From Hartmannibacter diazotrophicus (GTDB lineage Bacteria; Pseudomonadota; Alphaproteobacteria; Rhizobiales; Pleomorphomonadaceae), in NCBI RefSeq assembly GCF_900231165.1, contig NZ_LT960614.1, positions 5,038,001 through 5,102,000 on the forward strand: a stretch of 64,000 nt of DNA, given 5' to 3'. Position numbers and translations under genes: made by a program. Positions 28,929 to 38,122 of this stretch are shown piece by piece. The notes under the pieces are model-generated. The model was not told the DNA's origin, made no database searches, and was given only the letters and a program-made list of their open reading frames with translations. Position 1 is the stretch's first letter. Each line of letters begins with the position of its first letter.

Positions 28929-29585
28929 TCAGGCAGACCCGGGCAAGGCGTCCTCCGCGCCAAGGACGATGTCCGCTGGCCGGCTCGATCGAAGAACGGT
29001 CAGGGCGTTCGGAAGGTCATTCTCGTCGATCTTGTGCTTGCGCTCCTCCGCCGTCAGCCCGAATCCGATCCAGCGCTCGGTGAGGCGCTGCCGCAGGAGA
29101 TCCTCGTCAGCCTCGATCATGACGGTGAGGTCGAAGGAGGCCGCCAGTTCCGGCCAGGGCTTCTGGTCCAGCAGCAGGTAGTTGCCCTCGACGACGATGT
29201 GACGCACCGAGGCGGGAATGACGGCCGCTCCCGCCCGGGCAATCTCCACCGCACGGTCGAACAGTGGCACGGCAATCTCCGCCTCGCGGTTCTCCCTGAG
29301 GCGACCGAGCATGGCCTTCAGACCGCCGACATCGAAGGTGTTGGGCGAGCCCTTGCGCGGACGCAGCCCGCGCGGCACCAGCACCCAGTCGTCATAATGA
29401 TAGCCGTCCATCGGCAAGAGCGCGGCCGACCCGTCTTCGCGTGCATTGAGTTCGCGCACGATCCATTCCGCCGTTGTCGACTTTCCGGCGGCCGGAGGCC
29501 CGGCGATCGCCGTGATGAAGCGACGATCGCGGCCTTTGTCCTCCAGAAGGTCGACGAGTTGGGAACGGGTGAACTGCTGGGTCAT
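28929..29585 (-). CDS. P-loop nucleoside/sugar kinase-like protein (uridine/pantothenate kinase fold, FrcK-like)
   Basis: A 218-residue P-loop protein. Walker A is AGPPAAGKSTTAE (about 28-40). The region LPMDGYHYDDWVL and LVPRGLRPRKGSPNTFDVGG fits the phosphoribulokinase/uridine-kinase superfamily, and VEGNYLLLDQKPW is a further mark. Rhizobial relatives are named FrcK, a putative fructose-transport kinase, or nucleoside triphosphate hydrolase; the true substrate is unknown. No fructose transporter genes are here. It converges on the DUF299 gene with a 4-bp gap and diverges from secB. It may have moved with the inverted block to its right. Confidence 0.8.
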   Translation of the reverse strand: MTQQFTRSQLVDLLEDKGRDRRFITAIAGPPAAGKSTTAEWIVRELNAREDGSAALLPMDGYHYDDWVLVPRGLRPRKGSPNTFDVGGLKAMLGRLRENREAEIAVPLFDRAVEIARAGAAVIPASVRHIVVEGNYLLLDQKPWPELAASFDLTVMIEADEDLLRQRLTERWIGFGLTAEERKHKIDENDLPNALTVLRSSRPADIVLGAEDALPGSA

Positions 29586-29640
29586 TGCGCTGGCCTCTTG
29601 CGCCGCTCGGTCTATCGGCGGGATGGTTGGATGTTGCCGG

Positions 29641-29654
29641 CCGGGATATCCCGG
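29641..29654. repeat. Perfect 14-bp palindrome between the kinase gene and secB
   Basis: CCGGGATATCCCGG reads the same on both strands. It sits 56 bp upstream of the kinase start and 174 bp upstream of secB, in the divergent promoter gap. It could be an operator for either gene. No second copy was seen. Confidence 0.4.
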
Positions 29655-29827
29655 AACCGTGCAGGATTGACTGGGTCCGAATGCGCTCGCATCTCGGCCG
29701 CAACGGGGATCGCGGCTTGATAGGGCAGGGGCCCGCGTGCTAGCCCAAGACGAACCTTGGCGCGGGGTCCTTGTTCTCAAAGGCTGCTGCGCGTTCCCGA
29801 CGTCCCTTTTTGCGAACGAGATCCGAT

Positions 29828-30331
29828 ATGAGCTCTGTCGAGCCCGGCAACAACAGCCAGCCGAGCGCAACCGCGCAGCCCTCCCTCAATGTGGTCGCCC
29901 AGTATATCAAGGACCTGTCCTTTGAAAATCCGCGCGCGCCCATGAGCCTCGTGCCGCGCGACAAGGCGCCCTCGATCAACGTCAACGTCAATGTGGTGCC
30001 GAAGGCCCGCGCCGAGGGCGAATACGAGGTCGACCTCAAGCTCGAGGCCATGGCCAAGCACGACGACGACGTCGTCTTCGCCCTTGAACTCACCTATGGC
30101 GGCGTGTTCCGGGTTCAGAACGTGCCCGAGCAGCACCTGCATGCCTTCGTGATGATCGAATGCCCGCGGATGATCTTCCCCTTCGCGCGCCAGATCATTG
30201 CCGAGACGACGCGCAACGGCGGCTTCATGCCTTTGATGATCGATCCGATCGATTTCGTCGCGCTCTACCAGAACTACCTGCAGCGCATGGCCCAGCAGGC
30301 CCAGCAGCAGCAGGAAACGCCGGTCAACTGA
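29828..30331 (+). CDS. secB: Protein-export chaperone SecB
   Basis: A 167-residue SecB. After a polar N-terminal tail (1-20) come the conserved [34 protein letters not shown] and [21 protein letters not shown] in part, ending with [15 protein letters not shown] and a Gln-rich tail. The tetramer keeps preproteins unfolded and passes them to SecA. The ATG at 29828 follows an AACGAGA stretch. It converges with dnaQ, 45 bp apart. Confidence 0.97.
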   Translation: MSSVEPGNNSQPSATAQPSLNVVAQYIKDLSFENPRAPMSLVPRDKAPSINVNVNVVPKARAEGEYEVDLKLEAMAKHDDDVVFALELTYGGVFRVQNVPEQHLHAFVMIECPRMIFPFARQIIAETTRNGGFMPLMIDPIDFVALYQNYLQRMAQQAQQQQETPVN

Positions 30332-30376
30332 TCGGCTGAACCTGGTTCGAAGGTATTTTGCATCGGCCGGCGGCCT

Positions 30377-31099
30377 TCAGGCTTCGCCGGCCGTTTCGCT
30401 GTCGTCGAGCCACTGGTGCCACATGGCCTTCTCGCCGAGCGTGGCGACGAATTCCTGGTGTGCGACGATTTCCGCCGCGGTCAGGCGCGGCATCAGCGGT
30501 TCCGGCCGCTTGCGGGCGGCGAGGCGAAGGCCTGCCCGGTCGCGCACCCGTGCCTCTGCCTCGCTGGTCAGCCCGAGATCGGCCTGCCGTCCGCCCAGAA
30601 GCTCGATATAGACTTCGGCCAATAGCTCGCTGTCGAGCAGGGCGCCGTGCTTGGTGCGGCGCGAATTGTCGATGCCATAGCGCGAGCAGAGCGCATCGAG
30701 GCTGACGGGCGAGCCCGGATGCTTGCGCCGGGCAAGGGCAAGCGTGTCGATCACGAATTCCGGCGGCACCGAAGACCGGCCCGACTGCTTCAGCTCCATG
30801 TTGATGAAGCCCATGTCGAACTGGGCATTGTGGATCACAAGCTTCGCGCCCTCGATGAAGGCGCGGAAATCATCGGCGATGTCGTCGAAGCGGGGCTTGT
30901 CGGCGAGGAACTCGGCCGAAAGGCCGTGGACGTTGAAGGCCTCGATCGGCACGTCCCGTTCCGGGTTGATGTAGACGTGATAGGTCCGGCCCGTCGGAAA
31001 GCGGTTGACGAGTTCGACGCCGCCGATCTCCACGAGGCGATCGCCGTTGCGGGGATCGAGGCCCGTCGTTTCGGTATCGAGGACGATTTCGCGTTCCAT
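30377..31099 (-). CDS. dnaQ: DNA polymerase III epsilon subunit (3'-5' proofreading exonuclease)
   Basis: A 240-residue DEDDh exonuclease. ExoI is LDTETTG with Asp8 and Glu10, ExoII is IHNAQFDMGF, and ExoIII is KHGALLDSELLAEVY with the conserved His and Asp. A C-terminal tail (from about 180) would bind the polymerase alpha subunit. It proofreads during replication. The ATG at 31099 is the family start. coaE lies 79 bp upstream on the same strand. Confidence 0.96.
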   Translation of the reverse strand: MEREIVLDTETTGLDPRNGDRLVEIGGVELVNRFPTGRTYHVYINPERDVPIEAFNVHGLSAEFLADKPRFDDIADDFRAFIEGAKLVIHNAQFDMGFINMELKQSGRSSVPPEFVIDTLALARRKHPGSPVSLDALCSRYGIDNSRRTKHGALLDSELLAEVYIELLGGRQADLGLTSEAEARVRDRAGLRLAARKRPEPLMPRLTAAEIVAHQEFVATLGEKAMWHQWLDDSETAGEA

Positions 31100-31178
31100 G
31101 CCGGTCAATCTTGTCGGAGGTCGGTGAAGCCGGGCGAGATTGGCAGTCCCTATGGCGCGGCGCAATCATGCAGCCGGC

Positions 31179-31784
31179 TCAGCGCCGCCCTTTCCCCATG
31201 TTCCTCGCCGCGAGAGCCGCAAGAATGGCGGCAACATCGGCCCGGGCCTTCTCCAGGCCCTGTCCGCTGTCGACGATGAAGTCCGCCCGTGCCCGCTTTT
31301 CGCTGTCCGGCGTCTGGCGGCCGAGGATCGCGGCGAATTTTTCTTCCGTCATCTCGGGGCGGGCAAGAACCCGCGCGCGCTGGATATAGTCTGGCGCGGA
31401 AACGACGACGATCGCGTCGACATCTTTGTCCCGGCCGGTCTCGAAGAGCAGGGGAATATCGAGGACGACGACCTCCGCGCCCTTTGCGCGGGCTGCGTCG
31501 AGAAAGGCCTTTTCCTCGGCTCTGACAGCCGGATGCACGAGCGCTTCCAGGGCCTTGAGCCGGTCCGGCTCCCCGAGAACGGTGGCTCCGAGCGCCTTGC
31601 GGTCGACGACGCCATCCCGGGTCGTGCCGGGAAAAAGGGCTTCGATGTCAGCGGCCAGCGGCCCCGAATAGAGCCGGTGAACGGCTTCGTCGGCGTCATG
31701 CACCGGCACACCAGCTTCACGGAACATGGTCGCGGTCGTGGATTTTCCCATGCCGATCGAACCGGTCAGCCCGAGAACGATCAC
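31179..31784 (-). CDS. coaE: Dephospho-CoA kinase
   Basis: A 201-residue P-loop kinase with [14 protein letters not shown] near residue 5, [14 protein letters not shown] and [12 protein letters not shown]. It adds the 3' phosphate in the last step of coenzyme A synthesis. The GTG start at 31784 overlaps the aroE stop (GTGA), matching the family N-terminus VIVLGLTGS; a longer reading from 31856 would lie inside aroE. Confidence 0.95.
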   Translation of the reverse strand: MIVLGLTGSIGMGKSTTATMFREAGVPVHDADEAVHRLYSGPLAADIEALFPGTTRDGVVDRKALGATVLGEPDRLKALEALVHPAVRAEEKAFLDAARAKGAEVVVLDIPLLFETGRDKDVDAIVVVSAPDYIQRARVLARPEMTEEKFAAILGRQTPDSEKRARADFIVDSGQGLEKARADVAAILAALAARNMGKGRR

Positions 31785-32629
31785 GCGGCGACCCCGAGAT
31801 CGGACAGGATGAGGTCGCGCAGTTCCGGGGTGACCTTGGGCGTGACGCCGAACCACCGGGCAAAGCCGGGCACGGCCTGGTGCAGGAGCATGCCGAGCCC
31901 ATCGACGGCGACAAGGCCGTTGCGGCGGGCTTCCCGAAGCAGCGGCGTTTCGAGCGGAACGTAGACCGTGTCGGAGACGACTGCATCCGGCCGGGCCCGC
32001 GACAGATCAATCACGAGATCGGGCTGGCCTTTCATGCCGAGCGAGGTCGTGTTGACGATAATGCGCGCGGTCGGCACCAGGAGCGCAATGTTGGACCACG
32101 CGGCGGCGCGGGCAACGCCCGGAAACTGCGCTGCGACGGCCTCGGCCTTTTCTTCCGTCCGGTTGACGACGTGGATCGGCGCAAAGCCGCGTGAGGCAAG
32201 GCCGTGGACAATGGCCCGCGCTGCGCCGCCAGCGCCGAGCACCAGCGCCGGCCCGGCATCCCTGTCCCAGCCTGGCGCGCTGGTGTCGAGGTTGGCGAGA
32301 AAGCCGGTGACATCGGTGTTGGCGCCGTAGAGGAGGCCGTCTTCCAGCCAGATCGTGTTGACCGCCCCGAGTGCCCGCGCCGCCGGGTCGCAGCGCTCGC
32401 CGACCGCCGCGAAGGCCGCTTCCTTGTGCGGCAGGGTCACGTTGGCGCCGACGAAGCCGCTGTCGGCGAAATTGGCCAGAAAGGAAGCGATCTCCTGCGG
32501 CGGAACCGGAATGAGATCGTAGGAGCCGTCGATGCCATAGGCGTCGAGCCAGCTGCGGTGAATGATCGGCGATCGGGAGTGCGCGACGGGCCAGCCGATG
32601 ACGCCGGCGCGGGGATGGGTCTTGGTCAT
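31781..32629 (-). CDS. aroE: Shikimate dehydrogenase
   Basis: A 282-residue enzyme. The substrate domain has [17 protein letters not shown] and [11 protein letters not shown] with the catalytic Lys. Further on are GANTDVTGF, the NADP loop [16 protein letters not shown] and VNRTEEKA. It reduces 3-dehydroshikimate in aromatic amino acid synthesis. It overlaps maf by 4 nt at its start and coaE by 4 nt at its end. Confidence 0.97.
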   Translation of the reverse strand: MTKTHPRAGVIGWPVAHSRSPIIHRSWLDAYGIDGSYDLIPVPPQEIASFLANFADSGFVGANVTLPHKEAAFAAVGERCDPAARALGAVNTIWLEDGLLYGANTDVTGFLANLDTSAPGWDRDAGPALVLGAGGAARAIVHGLASRGFAPIHVVNRTEEKAEAVAAQFPGVARAAAWSNIALLVPTARIIVNTTSLGMKGQPDLVIDLSRARPDAVVSDTVYVPLETPLLREARRNGLVAVDGLGMLLHQAVPGFARWFGVTPKVTPELRDLILSDLGVAA

Positions 32630-33222
32630 GTGTCGATCACGCCTTCTTCCCGAAGAAACCCCAGGAGAGGCAACAGTGGCAAGCCGAGGATGGTGAAATA
32701 ATCGCCGTCGATGGCCTCGAAGAGCTGGATGCCCATGCCTTCGAGCTGATAGGCGCCGACGCTCGTGAGCGCGCGGTCGCCGACGATTTCCAGATAGTGG
32801 CGGATGAAGGCGGGGCTGAGACGGCGTATCGACATCCGCGCCTCGCTGACATGTCGCCAGACGATTTCGCCGCCGCGAGCGCAGGAGACGGCGGAGCTGA
32901 GGATATGGGTCCGGCCGGAAAAGGTCATCAGCTGGTCATAGGCGCGGGCAAGGTCGCCCGGCTTGTTGTAGCGCCTGCCGTCGAGCGACAACGTCTGGTC
33001 TGCGCCGATGACGAGCGCATCGGGATCTCCGCCGCTGACATCGAGGGCCTTCACGTCGGCCAGCACCTGCGCGATGTCGTCCGGGCCCGCGCCGGTGCCT
33101 TCCAGCGTCGATTCCACCGCGCGTTCGTCAACGCTTGCGGCCCGGCGCTCGAAAATGAGCCCGGCATGGGTGAGCAGCGAGGCTCTGGCGGCGCTGTTGG
33201 AGGCAAGGACGATACGAACCAT
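32626..33222 (-). CDS. maf: Maf-family nucleotide pyrophosphatase
   Basis: A 198-residue Maf protein with VLASNSAARASLLTHAGL, the SVDERA motif, VIGADQTLSLDG and YNKPGD, and a late SVGAYQLEGMGIQLF. The family hydrolyses non-canonical or modified nucleoside triphosphates such as dTTP/UTP or m7GTP. The ATG at 33222 is the family start. It is first in the maf-aroE-coaE-dnaQ unit, whose overlaps suggest one transcript starting in the gap before glsA. Confidence 0.93.
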   Translation of the reverse strand: MVRIVLASNSAARASLLTHAGLIFERRAASVDERAVESTLEGTGAGPDDIAQVLADVKALDVSGGDPDALVIGADQTLSLDGRRYNKPGDLARAYDQLMTFSGRTHILSSAVSCARGGEIVWRHVSEARMSIRRLSPAFIRHYLEIVGDRALTSVGAYQLEGMGIQLFEAIDGDYFTILGLPLLPLLGFLREEGVIDT

Positions 33223-33554
33223 GACGCAGACTGGCCGGCGGTCTTCTTCTGTTTGCGGAACCGGATCCGACAATCGGCCCCGTTGGACCGTTCGGAGCGC
33301 CTGTCCTACACGATTTTAACTCTTTGCGAGAGTCGATTTCGCTGAAAAGCACGAGAATGCGACGATCCGGGGACCTTCGGCATGCGATCGGCGGATCGCG
33401 CTGGCCGCTCTTGGCGGCGTCTTCTTGGTGCGGTGCCGCGCTCGGGCGCCATTTTAGTGCCGCGTCCGGAAGGGGCCAAAACCGACACTTGCAATTGTTC
33501 TCAAGGCCCGTCATGTCACGATCTGGAAGGACGATCTGAACGGGGGCAAGCCGC
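33223..33554. other. Divergent promoter gap between maf and glsA
   Basis: No supported gene. It separates maf on the left strand from glsA on the right. If the maf block is inverted, the right breakpoint should lie here. No duplicated sequence from the left breakpoint region near 28925 was recognised by eye. Confidence 0.4.
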
Positions 33555-34493
33555 TTGGAAGACCACGCCAGACTTGAAGAGGCCGTCGCCGAAATCGCGG
33601 CGGACATGGCACAGCGCACCGACCGCGGCGCAGTCGCAAGCTATATTCCGGAACTTGCCCGCGTCGATCCGAACCAGTTCGGCATCTGCGTCGTCACCAA
33701 TGACGGCAAGGTGGTGGCCGGCGGCGATGCCGATGTTCCGTTCTCGATCCAGAGCGTCTCCAAGGTCTTCACCCTGACGCTGGCGCTCGGCCTTGTCGGC
33801 GACACTCTGTGGAAGCGGGTTGGGCGCGAGCCGTCCGGCAATGCCTTCAACTCCATCGTGCAGCTCGAGCATGAGAACGGCGTGCCGCGAAACCCCTTCA
33901 TCAACGCGGGGGCCATCGCCGTCACCGACGCGGTGCTCGGTCATCACCAGCCGCGCGAAACGCTGGGTGAGATCCTGCGCTTCATCCGCCATCTTGCCGA
34001 CGACGAGGCGATCACGATCGACCAGACCGTCGCGCGCTCGGAGACCGAGAATGGTTTCCGCAACGCGGCGCTCGCCAATTTCATGCGCGCGCACGGCGTC
34101 ATCGACAACGCGGTCGACCATGTCCTTGGTGTCTATTTCCACCACTGCGCCCTGACGATGACCTGCCGGCAGCTCGCCATGGCCGCAAGGTTTCTCGCCA
34201 ATGGCGGCCGCCATCCGACCGCCGGCCATTCGGTGGTTTCAAGCGAGCGCGCGCGGCGCATCAACGCCATCATGCTGACCTGCGGCCACTATGACGGATC
34301 GGGCGAATTTGCCTTCCGCGTCGGCCTTCCGGGCAAGAGCGGCGTTGGCGGCGGCATCATGGCGATCGTGCCTGGCAAGGCCTCGATCGCCGTCTGGTCG
34401 CCGGGGCTCGACAAGGTCGGCAACTCGCGGCTTGGGTCGCAGGCGATGGAGCGGCTGGCAAAGACGATGGGCTGGTCGATCTTCGGGCCGTGA
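33555..34493 (+). CDS. glsA: Glutaminase
   Basis: A 312-residue serine-dependent beta-lactamase-like glutaminase, the usual length. The active-site SxxK is in [32 protein letters not shown] and the late [19 protein letters not shown] are family marks. It converts glutamine to glutamate and ammonia. The start is TTG at 33555 with a GGGGGCAAG stretch before it; no ATG occurs until residue 18, inside conserved sequence. Confidence 0.94.
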   Translation: MEDHARLEEAVAEIAADMAQRTDRGAVASYIPELARVDPNQFGICVVTNDGKVVAGGDADVPFSIQSVSKVFTLTLALGLVGDTLWKRVGREPSGNAFNSIVQLEHENGVPRNPFINAGAIAVTDAVLGHHQPRETLGEILRFIRHLADDEAITIDQTVARSETENGFRNAALANFMRAHGVIDNAVDHVLGVYFHHCALTMTCRQLAMAARFLANGGRHPTAGHSVVSSERARRINAIMLTCGHYDGSGEFAFRVGLPGKSGVGGGIMAIVPGKASIAVWSPGLDKVGNSRLGSQAMERLAKTMGWSIFGP

Positions 34494-34537
34494 AGCAGCC
34501 GTTGGCCTGACGCCGGGCATTCAAGAACGCGCCTCCA

Positions 34538-35626
34538 TCAAGGCGAAGTCCTTGATGCAATGGAGGCAGCATACTCGGCGATGTCTCTTTGGCGGTCCGC
34601 CGTCCCGGGGTGGGTTCCAAGCAGGCTCGTCCCTGCCTTGTCGCCGTATCGCGATGCGATCAAGGCAAAGAAGCGGCCGATCGCCCGGGGATCCTTTCCG
34701 GCAGCGGCCATCAACTCGACGGAGCGATGGTCCGCCTCGGCTTCCGCCTGTCGCGAGTAGGACAGGGCCATCAACCCCCCGCCTTGGAAAAGCAGGTCTT
34801 CGACACCGGAGCCCACATCGCCGGCCATCAGCATGATCATGCCATAGGTGCCCGCGGCCCTGTAAAGCTGCCGCAACGAGTGCTTCAACTCCACATGGCC
34901 GATTTCATGGGCAAGCACGCCGAGTGTCATCTCGTCATCGCCATTCGCCAAGGCGACGAGTTGATCCGTCAGGATGATGCTGCCGTCCGGCAGGGCGAAA
35001 GCATTGGCGCCGATCACGCCACCGTCGCGATAGAGCAGGGAGAAGCGTTGCACTTCTCCATCGGAATGAGCGGCAAGGGCGGAAAAGGCTCTCGTGATTT
35101 CGGTGCGCCGGTCTTCGGGCAGTCTGGACGGGGCGAGGACCGTCCTGTCAAGCGAGGCGATCGTCGTCGCCGACATGATATCTGGCACCGCCGGTGGCGT
35201 GACCACGATGGCAGCCTCCACCAGCAAAGGCAGGGCAAGGCGATAGACGGCGCCAATCAGCAGGAGGGCGGCTGCGGCGACGAAGAGCAGGCGAGGCCGA
35301 AACGCCTCGAATGCATGGACGAGACCCTGATTGGGTCGGGTCACGGCCAGAATTCTGTCGATGGCGTCGTTGTCCCTGGTTTCGAACAGCGATTCGTCCG
35401 GAAAGCGCAGGTGCCTGGCGATGGTGCCGACGCGGTCCGAAATGGCAATTCTATCGAGGAGGGCGACGGCCAGCAGACGATCGTCGGCGCTTGCGAGGAT
35501 CCGCAAGCAATCGTCATCGCGCCTGAGGACGGAGGGAACGGATCTGTTGGCGTTGGCCGGATACCAATCCCCCCGAGCGATGTCGTCGCCCTCGGGCCTT
35601 TCCCCCTCCGCCGCGTCAGATGCCAA
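34538..35626 (-). CDS. M48-family membrane metallopeptidase
   Basis: A 362-residue protein. One hydrophobic segment (RPRLLFVAAAALLLIGAVYRLALPL in part) divides a polar N-terminal third from a zinc-protease domain. HEIGHVELKH holds two His ligands and the Glu, and EAEADHRSVELM gives the third ligand. I chose the TTG at 35626 because GGAGG lies 9 nt upstream; an ATG at 35698 would put 24 more residues inside yjgN. It overlaps yjgN by 11 nt, so the two are coupled. Such M48 peptidases often stand next to YjgN-type genes; the target is unknown. Confidence 0.85.
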   Translation of the reverse strand: MASDAAEGERPEGDDIARGDWYPANANRSVPSVLRRDDDCLRILASADDRLLAVALLDRIAISDRVGTIARHLRFPDESLFETRDNDAIDRILAVTRPNQGLVHAFEAFRPRLLFVAAAALLLIGAVYRLALPLLVEAAIVVTPPAVPDIMSATTIASLDRTVLAPSRLPEDRRTEITRAFSALAAHSDGEVQRFSLLYRDGGVIGANAFALPDGSIILTDQLVALANGDDEMTLGVLAHEIGHVELKHSLRQLYRAAGTYGMIMLMAGDVGSGVEDLLFQGGGLMALSYSRQAEAEADHRSVELMAAAGKDPRAIGRFFALIASRYGDKAGTSLLGTHPGTADRQRDIAEYAASIASRTSP

Positions 35627-36719
35627 GATCGATTCCCTCCAGGGCGACGAATTCCGATCCGACCGCGGCGCCAGCCGGCTTGGCCTGCGCGATGACATCG
35701 TCGATTTCGCCGTCCGGGGCGATTGCGCAATGGCTGGCTACAAGCCTGGATTCGCGGACGGCTGCCCATGGACGCATGAGGCCGAGCGTGCAGAGTGTGA
35801 CAACCAGATTGGAGAGAGCGACCCAGACGTAACGCCGCTGCGGAATATCGGCCTGAAAGGCGTGCTTTTCGTCGTAGGTCATCGCAGTCCATACGATATT
35901 GTGCACGGCGACACGGAAAAGAAGGCCTGCGAGGACGAAGGCGAGAAGGAACCCGTAGACCGCCACCACGGCGGCCGTCCCATGCACGGAACTGGACTCG
36001 CCGTTCGAAGATATGATCTGGATACGGCTCGCGTTGATCAGGAAGAACGCCAGAACGGCACTGCCGACAACAATCAGGAGCGGCGGGACGAAGGCAGCGT
36101 AGAAGCGCCCGAGCGAAGGCGTCGTCCTGAACGCTCTGTCGCCGTAGCGCAGATTGTTGACGATATAGGTCTGTGCCCAGTGGCTGGCGACAGGGGCAAG
36201 CAATCCGAGACTGACCAGCGACACGATCGGACCGAGCATGAAGGCCTTGTAGGCGCCCACGTTCTCTCCGACAAAATCGAAGCGGATGTTGCGATAGCTG
36301 GTGACGCGCGCATTGAAACGCAGCGAACGGAGGATGAGGATTGGCACGGCCGCGATGACCGCGAGGCCGATGACGACCGCCAATGGCGGCGCAATTGATG
36401 CCGCGATATTGTAAAGGACGAACACACCGAAGACGATCAATCGGCCCTTCAATATCTGGGGGCCGGTCGCATGATAGTCGAACCGCCTTCCGAGAATATA
36501 CGTATTTCCAAGGAAATAACGCTTGCGGCGTACCTTGGCCCAGGCTGAATAAATGCCGAGGGTCAGGATCGACAGGATGACATTGACGATCCAGATACCG
36601 AAATACTCATCGGCTCTTCCCGTGAATGTTGCGCGGGACCAGGCGCGTCCTTCAAACTGGGACCTCGGGACAGACGGAACTTGCATGAGAATATCCATGA
36701 CTGAGATGAACTGAGACAT
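35616..36719 (-). CDS. YjgN-family (DUF898) integral membrane protein
   Basis: A 367-residue polytopic protein built of two similar halves. The first is marked by FTGRADEYFGIWIVNVILSILTLGIYSAWAKVRRKRYF in part, and the second by YVWVALSNLVVTLCTLGLMRPWAAVRESR. About seven hydrophobic segments are seen. The molecular role is unknown. It is immediately upstream of, and overlaps, the M48 peptidase gene. The start at 36719 has no clear ribosome site; ATGs at 36698 and 36686 are alternatives. An inverted repeat GGTTGAA-A-TTCAACC at 36737-36751 lies in its promoter region. Confidence 0.88.
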   Translation of the reverse strand: MSQFISVMDILMQVPSVPRSQFEGRAWSRATFTGRADEYFGIWIVNVILSILTLGIYSAWAKVRRKRYFLGNTYILGRRFDYHATGPQILKGRLIVFGVFVLYNIAASIAPPLAVVIGLAVIAAVPILILRSLRFNARVTSYRNIRFDFVGENVGAYKAFMLGPIVSLVSLGLLAPVASHWAQTYIVNNLRYGDRAFRTTPSLGRFYAAFVPPLLIVVGSAVLAFFLINASRIQIISSNGESSSVHGTAAVVAVYGFLLAFVLAGLLFRVAVHNIVWTAMTYDEKHAFQADIPQRRYVWVALSNLVVTLCTLGLMRPWAAVRESRLVASHCAIAPDGEIDDVIAQAKPAGAAVGSEFVALEGIDLGI

Positions 36720-36914
36720 GGACTATCGGGCAGCAGGGTTGAAATTCAACCGATGGTTTGTATTGAGTGAATTTATTCGCTTCCATAGTAAATGACGAAT
36801 TGCTCGCGATCGCGCCAAACAGCGACCCGGTTGGGGCGCCGATGCCAGATCATCGAAACACGGCCCCAATCTGCGTGGGTTGCATTCGAGATGGCTTCGT
36901 GGCGGAGGATTGGC

Positions 36915-38093
36915 TCACTGGGCGCCGGCGCCCGATCGTAGTGAAAGATGCTCCCAGACCGATACCGCGACCAGAACGAGGCTCGCGAGCGACAGGATCT
37001 GCAGCGGTGTCAGGACGGCTGCGGCAATCCCCAGGACGATGAAGGCGGCCAATCCGACGAGGTGGGACAGTGGCCACCAGCCTGCCGTGACGCGTTTGAA
37101 CAGCGTGACGCCGGCAAGGAACAGGGCCGGGCCGCCGACGATGGCATAGGCGATGGGGTGTTCCTGATGGCCCGTGTCTCCGGCAAGGGCGAACTGGTCG
37201 CCGGCGGCGGCGAGCACGATGCCGGCGACGATCGGGATATGCATGTAGGTATAGGCAAGACGCGCGATCCGGCCGGGGTCCTCCGAGGCGGCGATCAGAT
37301 GGCTCGCCCGTTCCGACCCGACGTTGAAATAGACCGCCCACATGGCGACGCTGCCGGTGAAGGCGGCAAGGAAGGCGAGGACGTTCGGCGCATTTGCCGG
37401 CAGGTCGGCAAAGGTCGCGCCCGTGATGAGAACCGATTCACCGAGCGCGATGATGATGAAGAGGCCGCAGCGCTCGGCCATGTGCCCGCCTTCGACATCC
37501 CACTCCGCCGATTGCGTCCGGCCAAGGCCCGGCGTCCAGAAGCCGGCGGCTGGCGCTGCGTATTCGATGCCGAGCGCGATGAGCCAGGCGGCATAGCGCG
37601 CCTCGTGATGCAGCAGGCCGCCGATGATCCAGAAGACGGCCGCGACAGCGAGCCAACTGCTGATGCGCAGGAAATTCCGGTAGCGCGAGGCACTGTGATG
37701 GCGCAGGGCAAAGGCGGCGAAGACCGAGCGTCCGACCTGCATGGATGCATAGGCGATCGCGAAGGCTAATCCCTTGTCCTCGAAGGCCTCCGGGATGGAG
37801 GTGGAAAGCACCAGCCCGGCCAGCATCAGGACGAAGAGCATCAGCCGAACGGGCATCTTGTCGGGATCGAGCCAGTTGGTGACCCAAGTGGTGTAGATCC
37901 ACACCCACCAGACCGCCAGCAGGATGAGCCCGGCTTCGGCGACCCCGGCGAGGGTGAAATGATGCAGCAGCGTGTGGGAAAGCTGCGTGATCGCGAAGAC
38001 GAAGACGAGATCGAAGAAGAGCTCGACGAAGCTGACCTTGGCATGCTCGTGCCCGGCCTGCTGGCGGACAAGACGAGCGTGTCGTTCACTCAT
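36915..38093 (-). CDS. LtrA-like (low temperature requirement A) membrane protein
   Basis: A 392-residue polytopic protein, about ten hydrophobic segments. The LtrA marks are KVSFVELFFDLVFVFAITQLSH, WVTNWLDPDKMPVR and ERCGLFIIIALGESVLITG. The family was named from a Listeria cold-growth mutant; its biochemical role is unknown. The start at 38093 has GGAGA 5 nt upstream. It stands alone, 29 bp after the 5' end of the trmH-type gene region on the same strand, so read-through from the methyltransferase genes is possible. Confidence 0.9.
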   Translation of the reverse strand: MSERHARLVRQQAGHEHAKVSFVELFFDLVFVFAITQLSHTLLHHFTLAGVAEAGLILLAVWWVWIYTTWVTNWLDPDKMPVRLMLFVLMLAGLVLSTSIPEAFEDKGLAFAIAYASMQVGRSVFAAFALRHHSASRYRNFLRISSWLAVAAVFWIIGGLLHHEARYAAWLIALGIEYAAPAAGFWTPGLGRTQSAEWDVEGGHMAERCGLFIIIALGESVLITGATFADLPANAPNVLAFLAAFTGSVAMWAVYFNVGSERASHLIAASEDPGRIARLAYTYMHIPIVAGIVLAAAGDQFALAGDTGHQEHPIAYAIVGGPALFLAGVTLFKRVTAGWWPLSHLVGLAAFIVLGIAAAVLTPLQILSLASLVLVAVSVWEHLSLRSGAGAQ

Positions 38094-38122
38094 GGCGATC
38101 TCCATCCATGCGGGCTTCCGGC

